DNA of 64,000 nt, from contig CM041465.1 of NCBI GenBank assembly GCA_023213395.1, positions 214,651,741 through 214,715,740 on the forward strand, given 5' to 3'. This document shows, piece after piece, positions 10,708-22,713 of the stretch (its first letter is position 1; each line of letters begins with the position of its first letter). Source of the stretch: Cycas panzhihuaensis (lineage: Eukaryota; Cycadophyta). Both the position numbers and the translations under genes were made by a program. The notes beneath the pieces are model-generated. The model was given only the letters and a program-made list of their open reading frames with translations. It searched no databases and was not told where the DNA came from.

Positions 10708-13700
10708 TAGGTTAGTTAGCAAATTTCAATTAATATACAAAGCTTATAGTAATTCTAAAATAATAAATATGTAAAGATTAGTAGGAACAAAAATTTAGAT
10801 TAAATAATTATTTTCATTTTACAAAAACTAACACCAAAAAGGTGTTTTCTTTTTTCACTAACATTTGTTTTGTAGGTCCGGCCTACTAAGATTATATACT
10901 ACTACATACAACCCATCTATGAAGCTATTACAAAATAAATACATTAACTAAATTTTGATAAACCCTCTCTCAAAGCTAAAATCTCATATTTTACTTTTTT
11001 TTTTTTCCAAAAAAGGAGAAGACTACTGAAATGAAACCCTATTAGAAGAAAAATCCTTCATCCAACTTTAGAAATTGCTTGGAACCACCTACTACAGCTT
11101 GAAGAAGATCCTTACAAAGCAAAGACCTTCTTAACTGGTTCAAAAATATATAGAAAAGACTGAAGCAGCTGCCAACATGAAGTAAAAGAAATTCCTAATG
11201 TAGTGACATCTGCATGTAGTCCAACAACAAATTCATCTGATGATAAAAATTGAAAAGAAACTTAATAAGATAAATAAGAAATGATCAAGGTTATGTAGAG
11301 GGATTTTTCTCTTATTCGCCATGGTGATGCTAGAAGGCATTCAAGCCTCGAAAGGAGATAAAACCTTAGGAAGGTTAGTAACTATGAATTCATCAATACG
11401 AAGTACTGATCAATAAAAATCATCTCACCTCTAAACCTACTATAAACTAAGGAAAGATGCTGCCAAACAATAGATTATGATGGGAGAATAAAGACCAGTG
11501 ACTATGTTGAAGATTTCATCAACCACGAAAGAGACCAAGACCAACAACTAGCTTGAGAAAGTTGTTAACCATGCAAGGAATCAAAACTAGTAACTAGCTT
11601 GAGAAAGCTGTCAACCATACAAAGAATCAAGAATAGTAACTAGCTTGAGAAAGCCATCAACCACACAAGAAAACTAAGTCCAGCAATGCACTTCAAGATA
11701 TCAAGAGAAACCATGTAGAGGAGATGCCCAGATACCATCATTCAAGAACCTCCATCAATCAGAGTCACTGCCATTCGAACCTGCAAAAAAAACTAAATGG
11801 AGAAATGGGCTAAAAACCCTAGCCAAGAATTAGTAATGTATTCCAAAATCTATTCCATTAACATATAAATGTTTATGATGCTTATAAACTAATTTACTCC
11901 TTTTTCGGGTCCACGCCCCTCTCTAATAATGTTTTTACTTATTTTTTTAATAAGGGTAAATTCAATTAAAATAAATTAAATTCTTTTTTTGAGTCCATCT
12001 ACGCCCCTCCTCTCCTCTAGCCCTTAAATAGAAAAGCCTCCTATGTGACCCTGGTTAGTCATTAAAAGGGGCTTAACCCCTATCTTACTAATTTACCTTT
12101 TTTTTTTTTTCCCTTTAAAAAGGGGGTACTGGTGCTGTTTTTATTTTCTATTTGATAGTGACATGAAGCATATATGCGATGACTTGATAGTGATTCAATG
12201 GTGATATGAGGCATCATATTTTTGGTGAGATAGGGTGTGTAGGGTCTTTGTGAGAAGTTTAAGATATACATAAGATGATTTAATGGTGATGTGAGTGCCT
12301 TGGGTGCACTCTTAATGTCATATTAGTTGGTGGATTTATGGAGAAGAGAGTGCATTAAGCACACTTCTTTATGGGAGAGAAAAGGGCGATATGGGATTGA
12401 GATACTTGTTGCATGTGATTACATGGCAAGTTTTGGGCATATGTATGTTCATTGCACATGTGTTATATGACAAAATTGAGGCGAGATTTAGACTTGTTTT
12501 AAGGGCAAGTTTAAGGGCAATGATAGGCAAGTTTGATGGGCAGGTTAAGAGTAGGTTTTAAGGGTGAGTTGAGGGTGATGATGGGTAAGACTAAGCCAAG
12601 AAAAGAAGAACATGTTTAAGATACCTTAATTGTAACTTAATACAAACTCTATTACTGTTTGAGTGTGGTATAAATCATTGTATATGTTCATATTTATGTG
12701 ATTATTCAATGGGATTTATATGATTATTCAGTGATAAGAGTGTGGTTTATTCATGGTTACATTTGGGTTTTGTTGCATTAGATGTATATGAAATGATGAG
12801 GTTTAGAATTTACTTGTATGATTGTCGTTATGATGGACTATTATACTTTGATTAGTTAGACTGATAGCAGGAGGTTTGTGGCATGATTTATGTTGGTTCA
12901 ACATGGATGCATATCTAAACAAGTCTAATATAGAACCGAGATAAAGTGCTTAATGAAGTTGAAGTGTGAATGGAAAGGTGTAAGATGAGAAGCCTTAAAA
13001 TCAGTTATGCCTTCATCATGGTATGTATAGTTGGCCTATTAGGTTGCATTACAGGTGAGTATCATGATCTAGATAGTGAGGTTGGTACATGTTTTGGTTT
13101 GCCTCCAATGGTTTGATGGTAGAAACTATAGCAGATAGGTTTATGATCCCTTGTTGTGACTGTTAGTGGTATATTTTCCCCTCATATGTTTCATTTTTGG
13201 ACCAAATCAAAAGCCTTCCATTTGTTTCCCTTGGTGCATTAGAGTACACACATCTTAGACGAAGATTACAACAGCAAGATTACAAGAGTTTGAAGCGTAT
13301 AGGTTGTTTAGATTACAAATAGTATGATCTACAGGGGAAATGCATTGTGATTAGTCTAGATGTTATAGAGTTGTTGACATACCATGTTGAGTATCATTTG
13401 GTTATAGGTTTTATCCTTCATTGCTTCACTTGTCTATGACATTATTCAATAGGTGTAGAGGTTAGTTTCCCTAACATTGTGCTTGAGATGAAAGCAAGAT
13501 CTAGTGATAGATTGATGATAAGGAGTTGTTAGATCATGTGATATAGATTGTAACCCCATGTTCCATTGATAGTTAAAGACCTATAGGATGATAGAAGATC
13601 ATGGATCAGCATGCCAGTTAAAACTTGATAGATACCAATGTTCCAGTGAGTACAGATTCACAATGGAGAGTTGTATTGAAGCAAAGAACCTAGTCATTTT

Positions 13701-14148
13701 ACAAGTTGGTAAGCGTATTATGCAAGATGTCTAATAGAAGAAGGATTAAGGTATGATGAGATATTTAGCACCAGTCTCTATGTTCATTGGTCTATTTGAT
13801 CCTTACTTCAGTAGCTTCAGATAGTTGGGTATCATATCATATCAAAGCTCCTTAATGAAGATTTGAATAGGTGATTCACATGGCTTAAGTGGCTCATCCT
13901 CTTAGTTTAATCAAAGGAATATGGCTGAGTTGAATGGATGAAGTGTCATGTGTAGAGAGAGCTATATGGCTACAGGTCTATTAGAGCATTTCTAAAGAAT
14001 CAAGCAAATATGAGGCACAACACCATTACATCTAAGTGAAGATCGCTACATTCGCATTTGTGCATATTGGGTTGGGTAAGGTTATCCTTGAGAGGGGATT
14101 TATTCCTAATGATAATCCTTGTTGCCCCACATTTACATTAAGAGGGGA
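10708..14148. other. Leader of E plus inserted DNA, no recognisable coding sequence
   Basis: Nothing here reads as gag. 11502-11690 is a tandem repeat. The stretch 12300-14148 ends in a polypurine-like run (aagagggga, 14140-14148) directly before an LTR-like start, so it may be the non-coding 3' part of an element inserted in the leader of E. Confidence 0.4.
11502..11690. repeat. 46-bp tandem repeat, about four units
   Basis: The core CTAGCTTGAGAAAG recurs at 11548, 11594 and 11640, exactly 46 bp apart, each followed by a tcaaccat/tcaaccac block. A more diverged unit precedes them (tcatcaaccacgaaagagacc). Confidence 0.8.
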
Positions 14149-14380
14149 TGTTAAAATATGTGACCATACCACCTAATGTAAAGTGGGCCTTCTATTTTTA
14201 TGCCTAATTATGTGGAGGAATAGTCTCAATTGTGGTTACCTAATAGATGTAATTGTAATTATATTTGGCACTTTAGATCTATAAATATAGATCAAAGTCC
14301 ATCTTTATAATATATCATTTTATTATAATGTGAATTATTATTCATTTGTGGGTTTTCAACCATAAGGGTTTCCCATGGCA
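14149..14380 (+). repeat. Short LTR-like relic inside element E
   Basis: 232 bp from TGTTAAAATATGTG to TTTCCCATGGCA (TG...CA). It is preceded by a polypurine run (aagagggga) and followed three bases later by tggtatcccgtgcgatc, which resembles a primer-binding site. A PPT on its left and a PBS on its right would fit the middle LTR of a tandem element or an element pair merged by recombination. No second copy was found in the window. Confidence 0.45.
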
Positions 14381-15133
14381 ATATGGTATCCCGTGCGATC
14401 TACTTCTACATGTTATCAACCTAATGTAAAAGATCTTATCGACCTTGTTTGCTTTAGTTACATTTTCTAATAGAAGTGTTGGATTCATATTTTAGATACA
14501 GAGACATTGACTAGCAACTCAAGCCATTTGGATGTCATTTTGATTTACAAAACCTCACCTGAATCTATACCTTCATTCACATCCAAGTAAGCTAACGTAC
14601 ATATAATTTTTTAAGAAAATTTTCATATGATTTATTAATTCTAGTATCTTAAGCTAGGAACTATTCATTATTTGATTTTAATTCAACAAAATTTATTAAT
14701 TTTTTTTGTTGATATTATGCAATTAATTAAAAATTAAAGTAAAATAATTATGTATCCACCAAACATTTTAATTTAAACTTTAATACATGCAATAAGGACA
14801 TGATTCATCAAAAATTTAATATTTTTTTATTATTAACTATAAATATTAATGTTAATAAGTCCATTTTACTCTATTTTTCTAATCAATATTAAACATAAAA
14901 GTTTGAATATGCTCTTTATCTTTTCAACGGCAAATTGATGTGTTAAAGATAATTTGTTATGACCAAGTGGCAATGTTAATTACATTATGTTTAATATTGA
15001 CAAACTTATTTCAGTAAAATATCTACTTTTCAAAATGCATTTTTTGTTTGTAAAAATAAAATAAAATTCATTCAAAAGTCTTCCATCTCTCATCTTCTAA
15101 AATAGTATCTCTTATTTGGTCTATCCCATAATG
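14381..15133. other. Non-coding stretch before gag of E
   Basis: AT-rich, with stops in all frames. It may belong to the leader of E or to the element whose LTR lies at 14149-14380. Confidence 0.4.
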
Positions 15134-16180
15134 GAACTCAAGCCTGGGACTACCTCTTGTGCATTAATTCCAGTATTAACTAACTCAAACTATGTCAACT
15201 GAAAAACATACATATCTCACCACTTAAAGTAACAAAAGCTATGGTGATATGTAATAGGAGAATTTTCTAAACTAACAGATAAAACATCAAATGTATACAT
15301 GGTATATCTAATAAATTATGATGGAGCCTAGGCACCATCCTAACCTCTCTCTCTCTCTAGATATTAGCCAGCACTTCTCTGACACAAATGATTTAACCAT
15401 AGTCTAGAATTCACTCAAGAAGAAATATGATAATGTTGACAATTAGAAGTTAGTCATTCTAGAACAAAAAATGTATGATTTAAACTTTGAAGACTTCTCT
15501 AAAGTTGAAGACTTCTTATCAAAACTTCAACTTATTAATAAAGACTTAGGTAATTACATAAAGTCTTCCAAAAAAGTAGATGACAAAATTTTCACTGTAA
15601 CACATGTAAAAGATGATGATACACTTGTCCATCTCACAATCAACAAACTTCTAAGCATTTCAATCTTTTCAAAACTGTTAGGCAGTAAACAAGTTATCTA
15701 TCAATTACCTTCAATCAATTAACAAATCAGCTAATTAAATATCAAATAATGTTGATTGAAACTAAAAAAACTTTAAGATCCTTCATAGGCTCCTTTTTCT
15801 AAATCAAAACTAATTAATAAACCTAAACTTCAAAATAACTATCAAAATAATCATCATAATCATCCCAATTTCTGAAAACCTCATATAGGTACATCTACTC
15901 CAAACAATCCTCATCATAACAATAAGTATTCTAAATTCGCTAAATCTCATAATACCTCTAAACAGCCATTACCAAAAATGAATTCTACTAATTCTAATTC
16001 TAATTCTAATCAGAACATTAGCTATGCTTATTATCACAAAAAGAGGTATACCATCGATGTCTGTGGAAATAGAATTACTTCTGAAGCCTCGAAAGCTTCT
16101 AAGGGGATCCAACCATGATCCCATAATTCTCACCATTCTCTAACTGCTTCTACATCAGCCTTTTCAGCTCCAACTTCTCA
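15134..16180 (+). pseudogene. copia gag of element E, degenerate
   Basis: An ATG at 15134 opens MELKPGTTSCALIPVL, followed by a stop-riddled frame. The open piece 15471-15722 (DLNFEDFSKVEDFLSKLQLI) and the downstream Asn/His/Pro-rich stretch to about 16060 fit the C-terminal half of a copia Gag, the particle-forming RNA-binding protein. No intact CCHC zinc knuckle was read. Many glutamines and tryptophans appear to have become stops. The start is chosen as the first Met of the colinear frame; the gene is dead. Confidence 0.55.
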
Positions 16181-16187
16181 ATCACCC

Positions 16188-16403
16188 TTGTGGAATCTTG
16201 ATTCTAGTGCATCCCATCATATGATAGGACATCAAGAATACCTATCTTCCTATCATTCTAATCTTAATTATAAAGAGGAAATCTCATTTAAAAGTGGCTC
16301 ACAACTAAAAGTCAAAAGAATAGGAGATGTTTCGTTGAAAGATGGTTCTATTAAGGATGTATTTTTCATTCCTAGATTACTACCAAATCTTCTTTCAGTC
16401 TAG
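16188..16403 (+). pseudogene. copia aspartic protease of element E
   Basis: The open piece reads WNLDSSASHHMI, which corresponds to the copia protease active-site block (usually W-D-SGAS-HM) with the Gly changed to Ser. The C-terminal FFIPRLLPNLLSV matches the usual V-VP-L--NLLSV end of this domain. The family cleaves the Gag-Pol polyprotein in the particle. Loss of the D-S/T-G glycine and a stop right after the domain imply no activity. Confidence 0.75.
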
Positions 16404-16569
16404 CAAATCTACGAGAAAGACCTTGTTGACAAATTCTAGAAAGGTAGGTTTATTATCAAACAACCTTTAAACAAGTTCAAAACAATTTCCTCATGACCTA
16501 TAAATCATAAAACAAGTCTCTATAATCTAATGCGCTTTCAACACTCCAAAGCCTTCATAGCTGAATCTA

Positions 16570-17460
16570 ATCCAATCAACAAGTTATGGCATGCTCAATT
16601 TGGCCATACAAGTTATGGCAAACTTTAGTATTTAAACAAGCATGATATAGTTCATGGATTACCCACACTAAGTACGATCTATGGAGTTTGTGTAGCCTGC
16701 ATAATAGACAAGCAACACATAGATCCATTTCCACATAAGACTATATTCAGAGAAAAAATTTCACTTAAACTAGTACACTCTGATATTTATGGTTCTTTCC
16801 AAGTATCATCATACTCTGGAAGTAAATATTTTGTCACTTTCATTAATGATTTTTCCAGAAAATGTTTGGTTTATATGCTTAAAATAAGAAGTTAGGTCTT
16901 TGACATCTTTGTAGAATTTAAAATATTAGTAGAAAATAAAATTAACTCTAAAATAAAAAATTTTAGATCAGATAATGCAAAAGAATGCTTAAGTGATAAA
17001 TTTACCTCATACTATAGAAAGTACAGAATACGATTCTAGCATTTGATCGCCTATACCCATCAACAAAATAGTGTTGTTGAACGTAAAAAGGTACACTTGT
17101 AGAAATGACCTGATGCATATTACATGCAAAATGTTTAAATCTAAAGTTATGGGCTAAAGCAATAGCCTATTCCAACTATCTTTTAAATCGATTACCAAGT
17201 AAATCACTATAAAATATTACACCAGAACTAAAATAGTTTGGTTGAAAACGTTCTATCAAACATCTTAAAATCTTTAGAAGCATTGCATGAGGATATGTTC
17301 ACATAGAAAAATGTAAGAAACTTGACCTCAAAAATTTTAAATACATCTTCATTGCTTAGAATGAAGAAAGTAAAGCTTATAGGCTTCTTGATCCAATGAC
17401 ACATAAGATTTTGATTCTACGTGATGTTGTATTTGATGAAGAGGGATCTTCATCAAATAC
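16570..17460 (+). pseudogene. copia integrase of element E
   Basis: Domains in order: the pre-integrase zinc region (LWHAQFGHTSYGKL, then GVCVACIIDKQH, giving H-x4-H and C-x2-C), then the catalytic core. The three acidic residues can be seen: HSDIYG, FRSDNA and NSVVERKK. The core is cut by stops and frameshifts. The family joins the element's DNA copy to the host chromosome. The ends after about 17400 are poorly resolved. Confidence 0.75.
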
Positions 17461-17769
17461 CTCTTATATAGAACTTCCTATTGAGAATCTATTAACCAAC
17501 ACTTGTTTATTAAACCCCTTTGACAAATAAGTTGATCCTAAATCAATAGATTCTCTATCAATCAAATTCAAAATTGGATATTAACTGAATCTTCTATATT
17601 AGATCTTGTTAATCAATCAAATTTGACCAATTAACCTCATACCTCTACTTCTTTGATGATGACTCTGATGCTAGAAATCCATCAAATACTAGGAAAACAT
17701 GTTCTCAAAAACTTCAAGCAAACTTTATACTAATACTTAAAGTTATAGCCATATATGATCCAAAAACCT

Positions 17770-18450
17770 TCAAAGAAGTAAACAATAGTCCCATTTGACA
17801 ACAAGCCATGCAAGCTGAATTGGATGCACTTAAAAAGAACTCAACTTGGGACTTAGTTTCCTTTTTCCCTGGCAAAAATTTGGTAGATTATAAATGGGTT
17901 ACCGAATAAAATATAACTTTGAAGGAGTTATTGAGAAATATAAGACTCGATTAGTAGCCAAAGGTTTTTCTCAAATTGACAGTATTGACTATACTTTTTA
18001 CTCTAGTAGTAAAATGAATACTATCCTAGCTTTAGCAGCTAAATTTGGTTGGTAAATCCATCAAATAGATGTTAAAAGCACCTTCTTGAATGGAGATCTA
18101 AAAGAATAAATCTATATGAAATAACCCCCTAGTTTCATTTCCAATTGTAATCTTGTATGTAAGTTAAAAAAATCTTTATATGGTTTAAAACAAGCTCCAT
18201 AAGCTTGGTATATAAAAATAGATGATTACCTTACACAAAATGGATACAGTAAGTTCATTAGTAATCCTAATCTCTACTTTAAATGTGAAAATAAAAATAT
18301 TACTATTTTAATTCTTTACGTAGATTATATAATTATAATTAGATCCTTAAATTCTAGTATTCATTAATTAAAAACTATCTTGATGGACAAATTTAAAATG
18401 ACCGACTTGGGTCTTTTACATTATTTCTTAAGTTTGCAAATTTGCTAAAC
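17770..18450 (+). pseudogene. copia reverse transcriptase of element E
   Basis: The start QAMQAELDALKKNSTWDLV and LVDYKWV match the copia RT N terminus (W--A---E--AL--N-TW-LV). The catalytic box reads ILYVDYIIII: the second Asp of the usual YVDD is Tyr. MTDLGLLHYFLSLQI follows as in the family (M-DLG-L-YFLG). Frameshifts lie at several points, including after the KWV block. Confidence 0.75.
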
Positions 18451-18493
18451 TAAATTAAAGATAACCATTTTACAAACCAAGTATACACTTGAT

Positions 18494-19289
18494 TTGATTA
18501 AAAGATTTAATATGGAAAATACCAAACTAGCTCCTAATCCTCTACAATTAGGTGTTAATCTATCAATTAATTTCCCTACACCTCCTTTTGATCCTACCAC
18601 TTATTGTCAACTTACAGGTAGTTTAATCTACCTAACACATACCCACCTAAACATCTTGTATGTTGTAGCTCTTTACTCCAGATACATGTAGAAACCTCAC
18701 GAGTCTCACTGAAAAGTTGGAAAACAAATTTTAAGATGCTTATAAGGTATAATATTCCATAGTCTAACCTATCATTCATGTAGTACCAACCTAAGATTAA
18801 TAAGCTATATAGATTTAGACTAGGTAGGAGACTCAGATGATCATAAGTTTGATAACATGTTATATTTTCTTTCTAGACTCTTCACTAATTTCTTGGTCTA
18901 GCAAGAAAATGCAAGCATTAGCTTTATCCATAATAAAAGTTGAATATCATGTACTTATTGAAGATAGTAAAGAATCACTATGGCTCAAATACCTATTAAG
19001 TGAACTTGAATTATTTCTTAACCCTCCAATTAAAATTAAAGTTAATAATCAAGGTGTTATTTCTATTGCTACCAATCTCGTTACTCACTTTAGGATAAAA
19101 CACATAGAATTACATCAACACTTTATATGTAATCTTGTAAATGATGAAATTATTTCTTTGTCTTATTGTCCTATAGACTTGCAAATTATAAATATTATGA
19201 TAAAGCCATTTATTAAAGAAAAGTTTCTAAAACTCAGAGAATTATTGAAGAATATAGAAGTCCTAATCAAAGAGGGATCAACATGTTGA
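18494..19289 (+). pseudogene. copia RNase H of element E
   Basis: Readable blocks: YCQLTGSLIYLTHTHLNILY (18599-18660; the Y--L-GSLIYL-T-P-I-Y connection), SLISWSSKKMQALALSIIKVEYH (the SW-SKKQ--V-LS-TEAEY block, with TEAEY decayed to KVEYH) and the H--FI--LV C-terminal part. The frame runs to a stop at 19287-19289, shortly before the polypurine tract. RNase H degrades the RNA template during reverse transcription. A key Glu of TEAEY is changed. Confidence 0.75.
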
Positions 19290-19353
19290 AGACTTCTTTA
19301 TCTTTTTTTTCTACACTTCCTATGTATTGTCTATTATATAAAAAGATAATATT

Positions 19354-19362
19354 AAAGAGGGA
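19354..19362 (+). promoter_or_regulatory. Polypurine tract of element E
   Basis: AAAGAGGGA lies directly before the 3' LTR start TGTTAG; such tracts prime plus-strand DNA synthesis. Confidence 0.7.
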
Positions 19363-19828
19363 TGTTAGAATATTAATAATGTCTAATGTTATCTTTTAAA
19401 ATTACTTTATTAAATAATTTTATTATTATAAAGTTCACTGAAAAAGAGTAGTTATCTTTTTAATGAACCTCTCCATCTATTTATATCTTCCTAGATTCTA
19501 GGGAGATGGTCTCAATGATGACATTGGTAAAAATATTGGTCTAAACTATATGAAGGTGGTTAGGAGGTTATGATGATGGTCAACTACTTTGCTATTCACA
19601 TTCTCAACTTTATAGAGAGAGGATAATATTATCTTGTGTTTGTAACATATAATTTACTTATTTATTAATAAATTTATCTATTTTTAAGGTGGTTTTTACA
19701 TCCCCATTAGGGGGTTTTTTCACCTATCTAATCTCTATCGTAATTTGCATGACTGTTGGTTTTATGATTATATAAAATATAAATTTTTATTTATTTATAT
19801 TAATTTTCTTGTTATGATTTAAATTATT

Positions 19829-19880
<52 letters not shown>
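19363..19880 (+). repeat. 3' LTR of copia element E
   Basis: It aligns with 10176-10696 from its TGTTAGAATATTAATAATG start to a (TA)n run (19832-19880). The final 25 bp of the 5' copy (ctatagaaaaccactctctccaaca) are absent, so the LTR end was lost at the microsatellite. Numerous transitions and small indels against the 5' copy show an old insertion. Confidence 0.85.
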
Positions 19881-19881
<1 letters not shown>

Positions 19882-20075
19882 TAAGAATAAAAATAAAACA
19901 AAAATATAAAACTATAAAAATAAAAAAGTGATATAAATTAATACATAGACCTCTTACCACCTTTTGGGTATCTAGGGAAAGTTGCATATTAGCTTCATCC
20001 CCACCTACTATTCATAATTTAGGTCTAGATGTGTGGGTCATTTAGGACCTTTGAATCTAGTCATTTAGGTCCACC
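19881..20075. other. AT-rich spacer between elements E and C
   Basis: No LTR, repeat or gene recognised. Confidence 0.4.
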
Positions 20076-20520
20076 TATTGGATATGTTGAACACTTTACA
20101 ATTATTACATTGGTATATGCATTACACCTGAGCCCCTTTGTGAGGTCCAATGGTCAATTGTAGGGCCCCTGACTAGGGGGTCTGGGGGGCCAGGGGCCCC
20201 TAGGTAGGGGTTCAAGGGCAAGAGCCCCTGAAAAAAAAAATTGGGTGTCTTATGGGGGGCTCTTTTTCAACCTATGGTTTATGCCTATTGTATTATTAAA
20301 CTGCAAGGCATTATCTTATAAAGTTATATCTATATATTCTTATGTAATAAAACATGTAAAATATTATATGAGTATTTGATAAGTTGATGAGAAGAGTTGG
20401 GATTTTTATATCTGTAATTCTTTAGCTATTACTTATATTAATAAAAGGTTTATACTTAAACCTAAATCTCCTTGTGCTCTTTGTTATGTACTCATTTATT
20501 TATACTATTCATTCTTTGCA
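20076..20520 (+). repeat. 5' LTR of copia element C
   Basis: It starts TATTGGATATGTTGAACAC (TGTTGG in the 3' copy) and ends ...CATTCTTTGCA, about 445 bp. It shares ggatatgtt.aacact, cattac.cctgagcc..tttgtg and acctatggtttatgcctattgta with the 3' copy. The middle is unusually G/C-rich (20160-20230, runs of five to six G or C). The downstream tggtttataatttt is a weak primer-binding site candidate, so the right edge is uncertain. Confidence 0.7.
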
Positions 20521-20657
20521 TGGTTTATAATTTTGTTAATACATTACTTCCATGATTACATTTTCTCTTTATTCAGTATTAAAGCTAAGGGTTTTAGATC
20601 TATGGGAAGCCATTTGGTGAGTGGGAGCCTTGTTTGGTAAAGTTGAGTGTAAAGATC

Positions 20658-21200
20658 ATGGAAATTACTACAAAGATAGAGATTGAAAATTTTAATGGCC
20701 AGAACTTTGAGTTATAGAAGCTAAAGATGGAAGATATCCTCGTCAAAAATGATTAGTAGATCATTGCAGTAAGTACAAAGCCTATGACTATAGATGATAA
20801 AAGCTAAAAGAAGCTTGATAAAAAAGTAATTAGTTTGATAAGGTTATGCCTTTTAGGTATAATATTGTTGAACATTGCCATAAAGTCTATGGCCAAAGAT
20901 CTATGGAGAAAATCAGAGCCTTCATATCATACTAAGTCACTAGTTAATAAACTATTTCTTTGGAAAAAGTTATATTCACTCAAGATGAGTTATAGAGATG
21001 CAGTTGTAGATTATCTTACTATATTTAACATTATGGTAAGCCATCTTATTCTAGTTGGTGTAATAATTTCTATATAAGACAAATGTATTACCCTATTATA
21101 TTCACTTCCTAATTCATGGGATAATCTTATGATGATGATTAGTAATACAACTACTACCACCCTAAAATTTGACGATGTTGTTACCATCCTACTATCAAAA
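20658..21200 (+). pseudogene. copia gag of element C, first part
   Basis: The ATG at 20658 gives MEITTKIEIENFNGQNFEL, typical of TNT1/Tork Gag (KFEIEKFNG-NF--WK). The UBN2-type Gag core continues with KDLWRKSE, HTKSLVNKLFLWKKLYSLKM, LPNSWDNL and TTTLKFDDVVTILLSK. It is broken by stops at former Trp and other codons. The frame is interrupted at the target site caaaa by element D and continues at 46239 in the same phase once D and one copy of the 5-bp duplication are removed. Confidence 0.8.
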
Positions 21201-21482
21201 TGAAAAGGGTTAATGTCACAAGGTCATTACATTAGTTGATTATTTCTAAAAAGGGTTTTAATTAAACTTTAAATTAGATCACTTAAGTGAAATGCACTTT
21301 TATATATATTATGTATAATTTCATTTCACCTAACTCTAATGCTCCCACTCTCAATATAAAAATAAAAGCTCAATGGAGGAGGCTCATTCTTATCTCCCCA
21401 TTTTGTGAGAGCTACTTTCTTTCTCTCAAGTCTTCTCCTTGTGTTTAGTGTATAGAGATGAAGGATAGATCCACTCTTTTTA
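21201..21482 (+). repeat. 5' LTR of copia element D
   Basis: TGAAAAGGGTTAATGTCACA to ...CCACTCTTTTTA. It matches the split 3' LTR nearly base for base over cattacattagttgatta, aactttaaattagatcactt and tgtgagagctactttctttc. A primer-binding site follows two bases later at 21485 (tggtatcagagcttg, iMet type). Confidence 0.9.
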
Positions 21483-21484
21483 TG

Positions 21485-21496
21485 TGGTATCAGAGC
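21485..21496 (+). promoter_or_regulatory. Primer-binding site of element D
   Basis: TGGTATCAGAGC, a full match to the classic initiator-Met tRNA primer-binding sequence, two bases after the LTR end. Confidence 0.85.
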
Positions 21497-21663
21497 TTGA
21501 TTCCTTCATATTCCTCACTTGCACTTACAATGGAGCCATCACTTGCTTCTCCCCACAATCAATATGGTGAAGGAGATTGTGAAAGTAGATTTAGAAATAT
21601 TTTCAAGTTATTATCATAGCATATTTTATATTTTTTTCTTTCCCTTTTTATTTTGTAGGTTTG

Positions 21664-22578
21664 TGATCCAAAAGGATCTACCATATGTTTATAAGAGGCA
21701 GAAAATATTAGGAGGATCTACCATATATCTACAGAAGGCAAAAAATACTAGGCATTGGCATAACTAAAAGAGATAGAGCCAAATGGTGTCAAACTAGTAT
21801 GAAATTTTGTATAAAAGAAGAATACAATCCCACTACATGTTTGCAAAAGGTGGGGTTTAAAAAATATCATTTGATTAGATTGCAAGCCTTATTTTGCAGA
21901 AAATTGATCCCATAGGCAATAGAAAAACAACAAACACATACTATTATTAAATCAATGAAAATGGGACCAAATGATATCTAAATGAGCTAAATTTTTGAGG
22001 AAGTAAAGGGAACATGTGTACCTATATATGTACCAAATTGGATCTAAATTAGGGTTCACTAGCCCTAGGTACCAAGACATAACGTTTTAGGATTACATGA
22101 ATGCCACTTGGACAATATGCATTTTGGTTGTTAGTGGTTGTACTTATATGATTACCACTTGTTAAACATGCATTTTGGGTTTCTTTCTATAAATTGAGCC
22201 CTCTTGAGATCATTTAGGATGTTAGGGAATTGGTTCTTATATGTGAAAGACACTTGACTTAGGAGCATCATTGAGGAAGCACTTGGAGGGTTGGAGGTCC
22301 CCTTATGGTATAATTGTATCATTTATTCCTTGTAACTTGACTATTCTTTTGCTAGTTGTATTCTCCACTATTAAATAATTTTTTTTTTTTAGTTTAATAA
22401 AATTATTATTCTTCCTACCTTAGATCAATAGCAAGTATGAATGATTTAGTGTATAATTTCCTTTTATGGGCTTATGCTTGTTTTGATGTTATTGAGAATT
22501 TTACACTAACACCCTAGGATCTCAAGGAGAAAGGTTGGTAATTTACTTCTTTACCAATTACACTCTACTTTGGGATCA
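21664..22578 (+). repeat. 5' LTR of gypsy element G
   Basis: It starts TGATCCAAAAGGATC and ends ...CTACTTTGGGATCA. It is colinear with 27206-28115 throughout (caaatggtgtcaaact, gtgaaagacacttgactta, aggagaaaggttggtaat). A short imperfect duplication lies near the left edge (ggatctaccatatg-ttataagaggcagaaaat twice). Confidence 0.9.
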
Positions 22579-22581
22579 CAT

Positions 22582-22596
22582 TTTTCATATTAGAGC
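22582..22596 (+). promoter_or_regulatory. Probable primer-binding site of element G
   Basis: ATATTAGAGC within this stretch matches eight of ten bases of the iMet-type site GTATCAGAGC, a few bases after the LTR end. The two differences are transitions. Confidence 0.5.
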
Positions 22597-22713
22597 ATGC
22601 GATCTTTATTGTAGGGACTTCAATGTTATAGACAAGGAAAGGATACCAAGAGAAAGGAGAAGCTTTTCTTGTGTTGAAATCACCAAGAAGACAAAGAAAG
22701 AATCCAAGCACCA

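Larger units (their letters stand above)
10176..19880 (+). mobile_element. Ty1/copia element E, degenerate, both LTRs present
   Basis: The element is bounded by two LTRs that both begin TGTTAGAATATTAATAATG. Order inside: iMet-type primer-binding site, a long leader holding other repeats, gag, protease, integrase, RT, RNase H, polypurine tract. Integrase ahead of RT identifies Ty1/copia. All coding parts carry stops and frameshifts. The leader is unusually long (about 4.4 kb) because it contains at least one additional LTR relic (14149-14380) and presumably the rest of that insertion. The left target site is accat; the right one is not identifiable because the right LTR ends in a TA microsatellite. 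Confidence 0.85.

Noticed and set aside
19787-19987. 66-codon frame with Tyr-Ile repeats
   Set aside because: It is a translation of the (TA)n microsatellite at the end of E.
21664-21740. Short repeats at the LTR edge as a CRISPR-like array
   Set aside because: Only two imperfect copies within a plant retrotransposon LTR.
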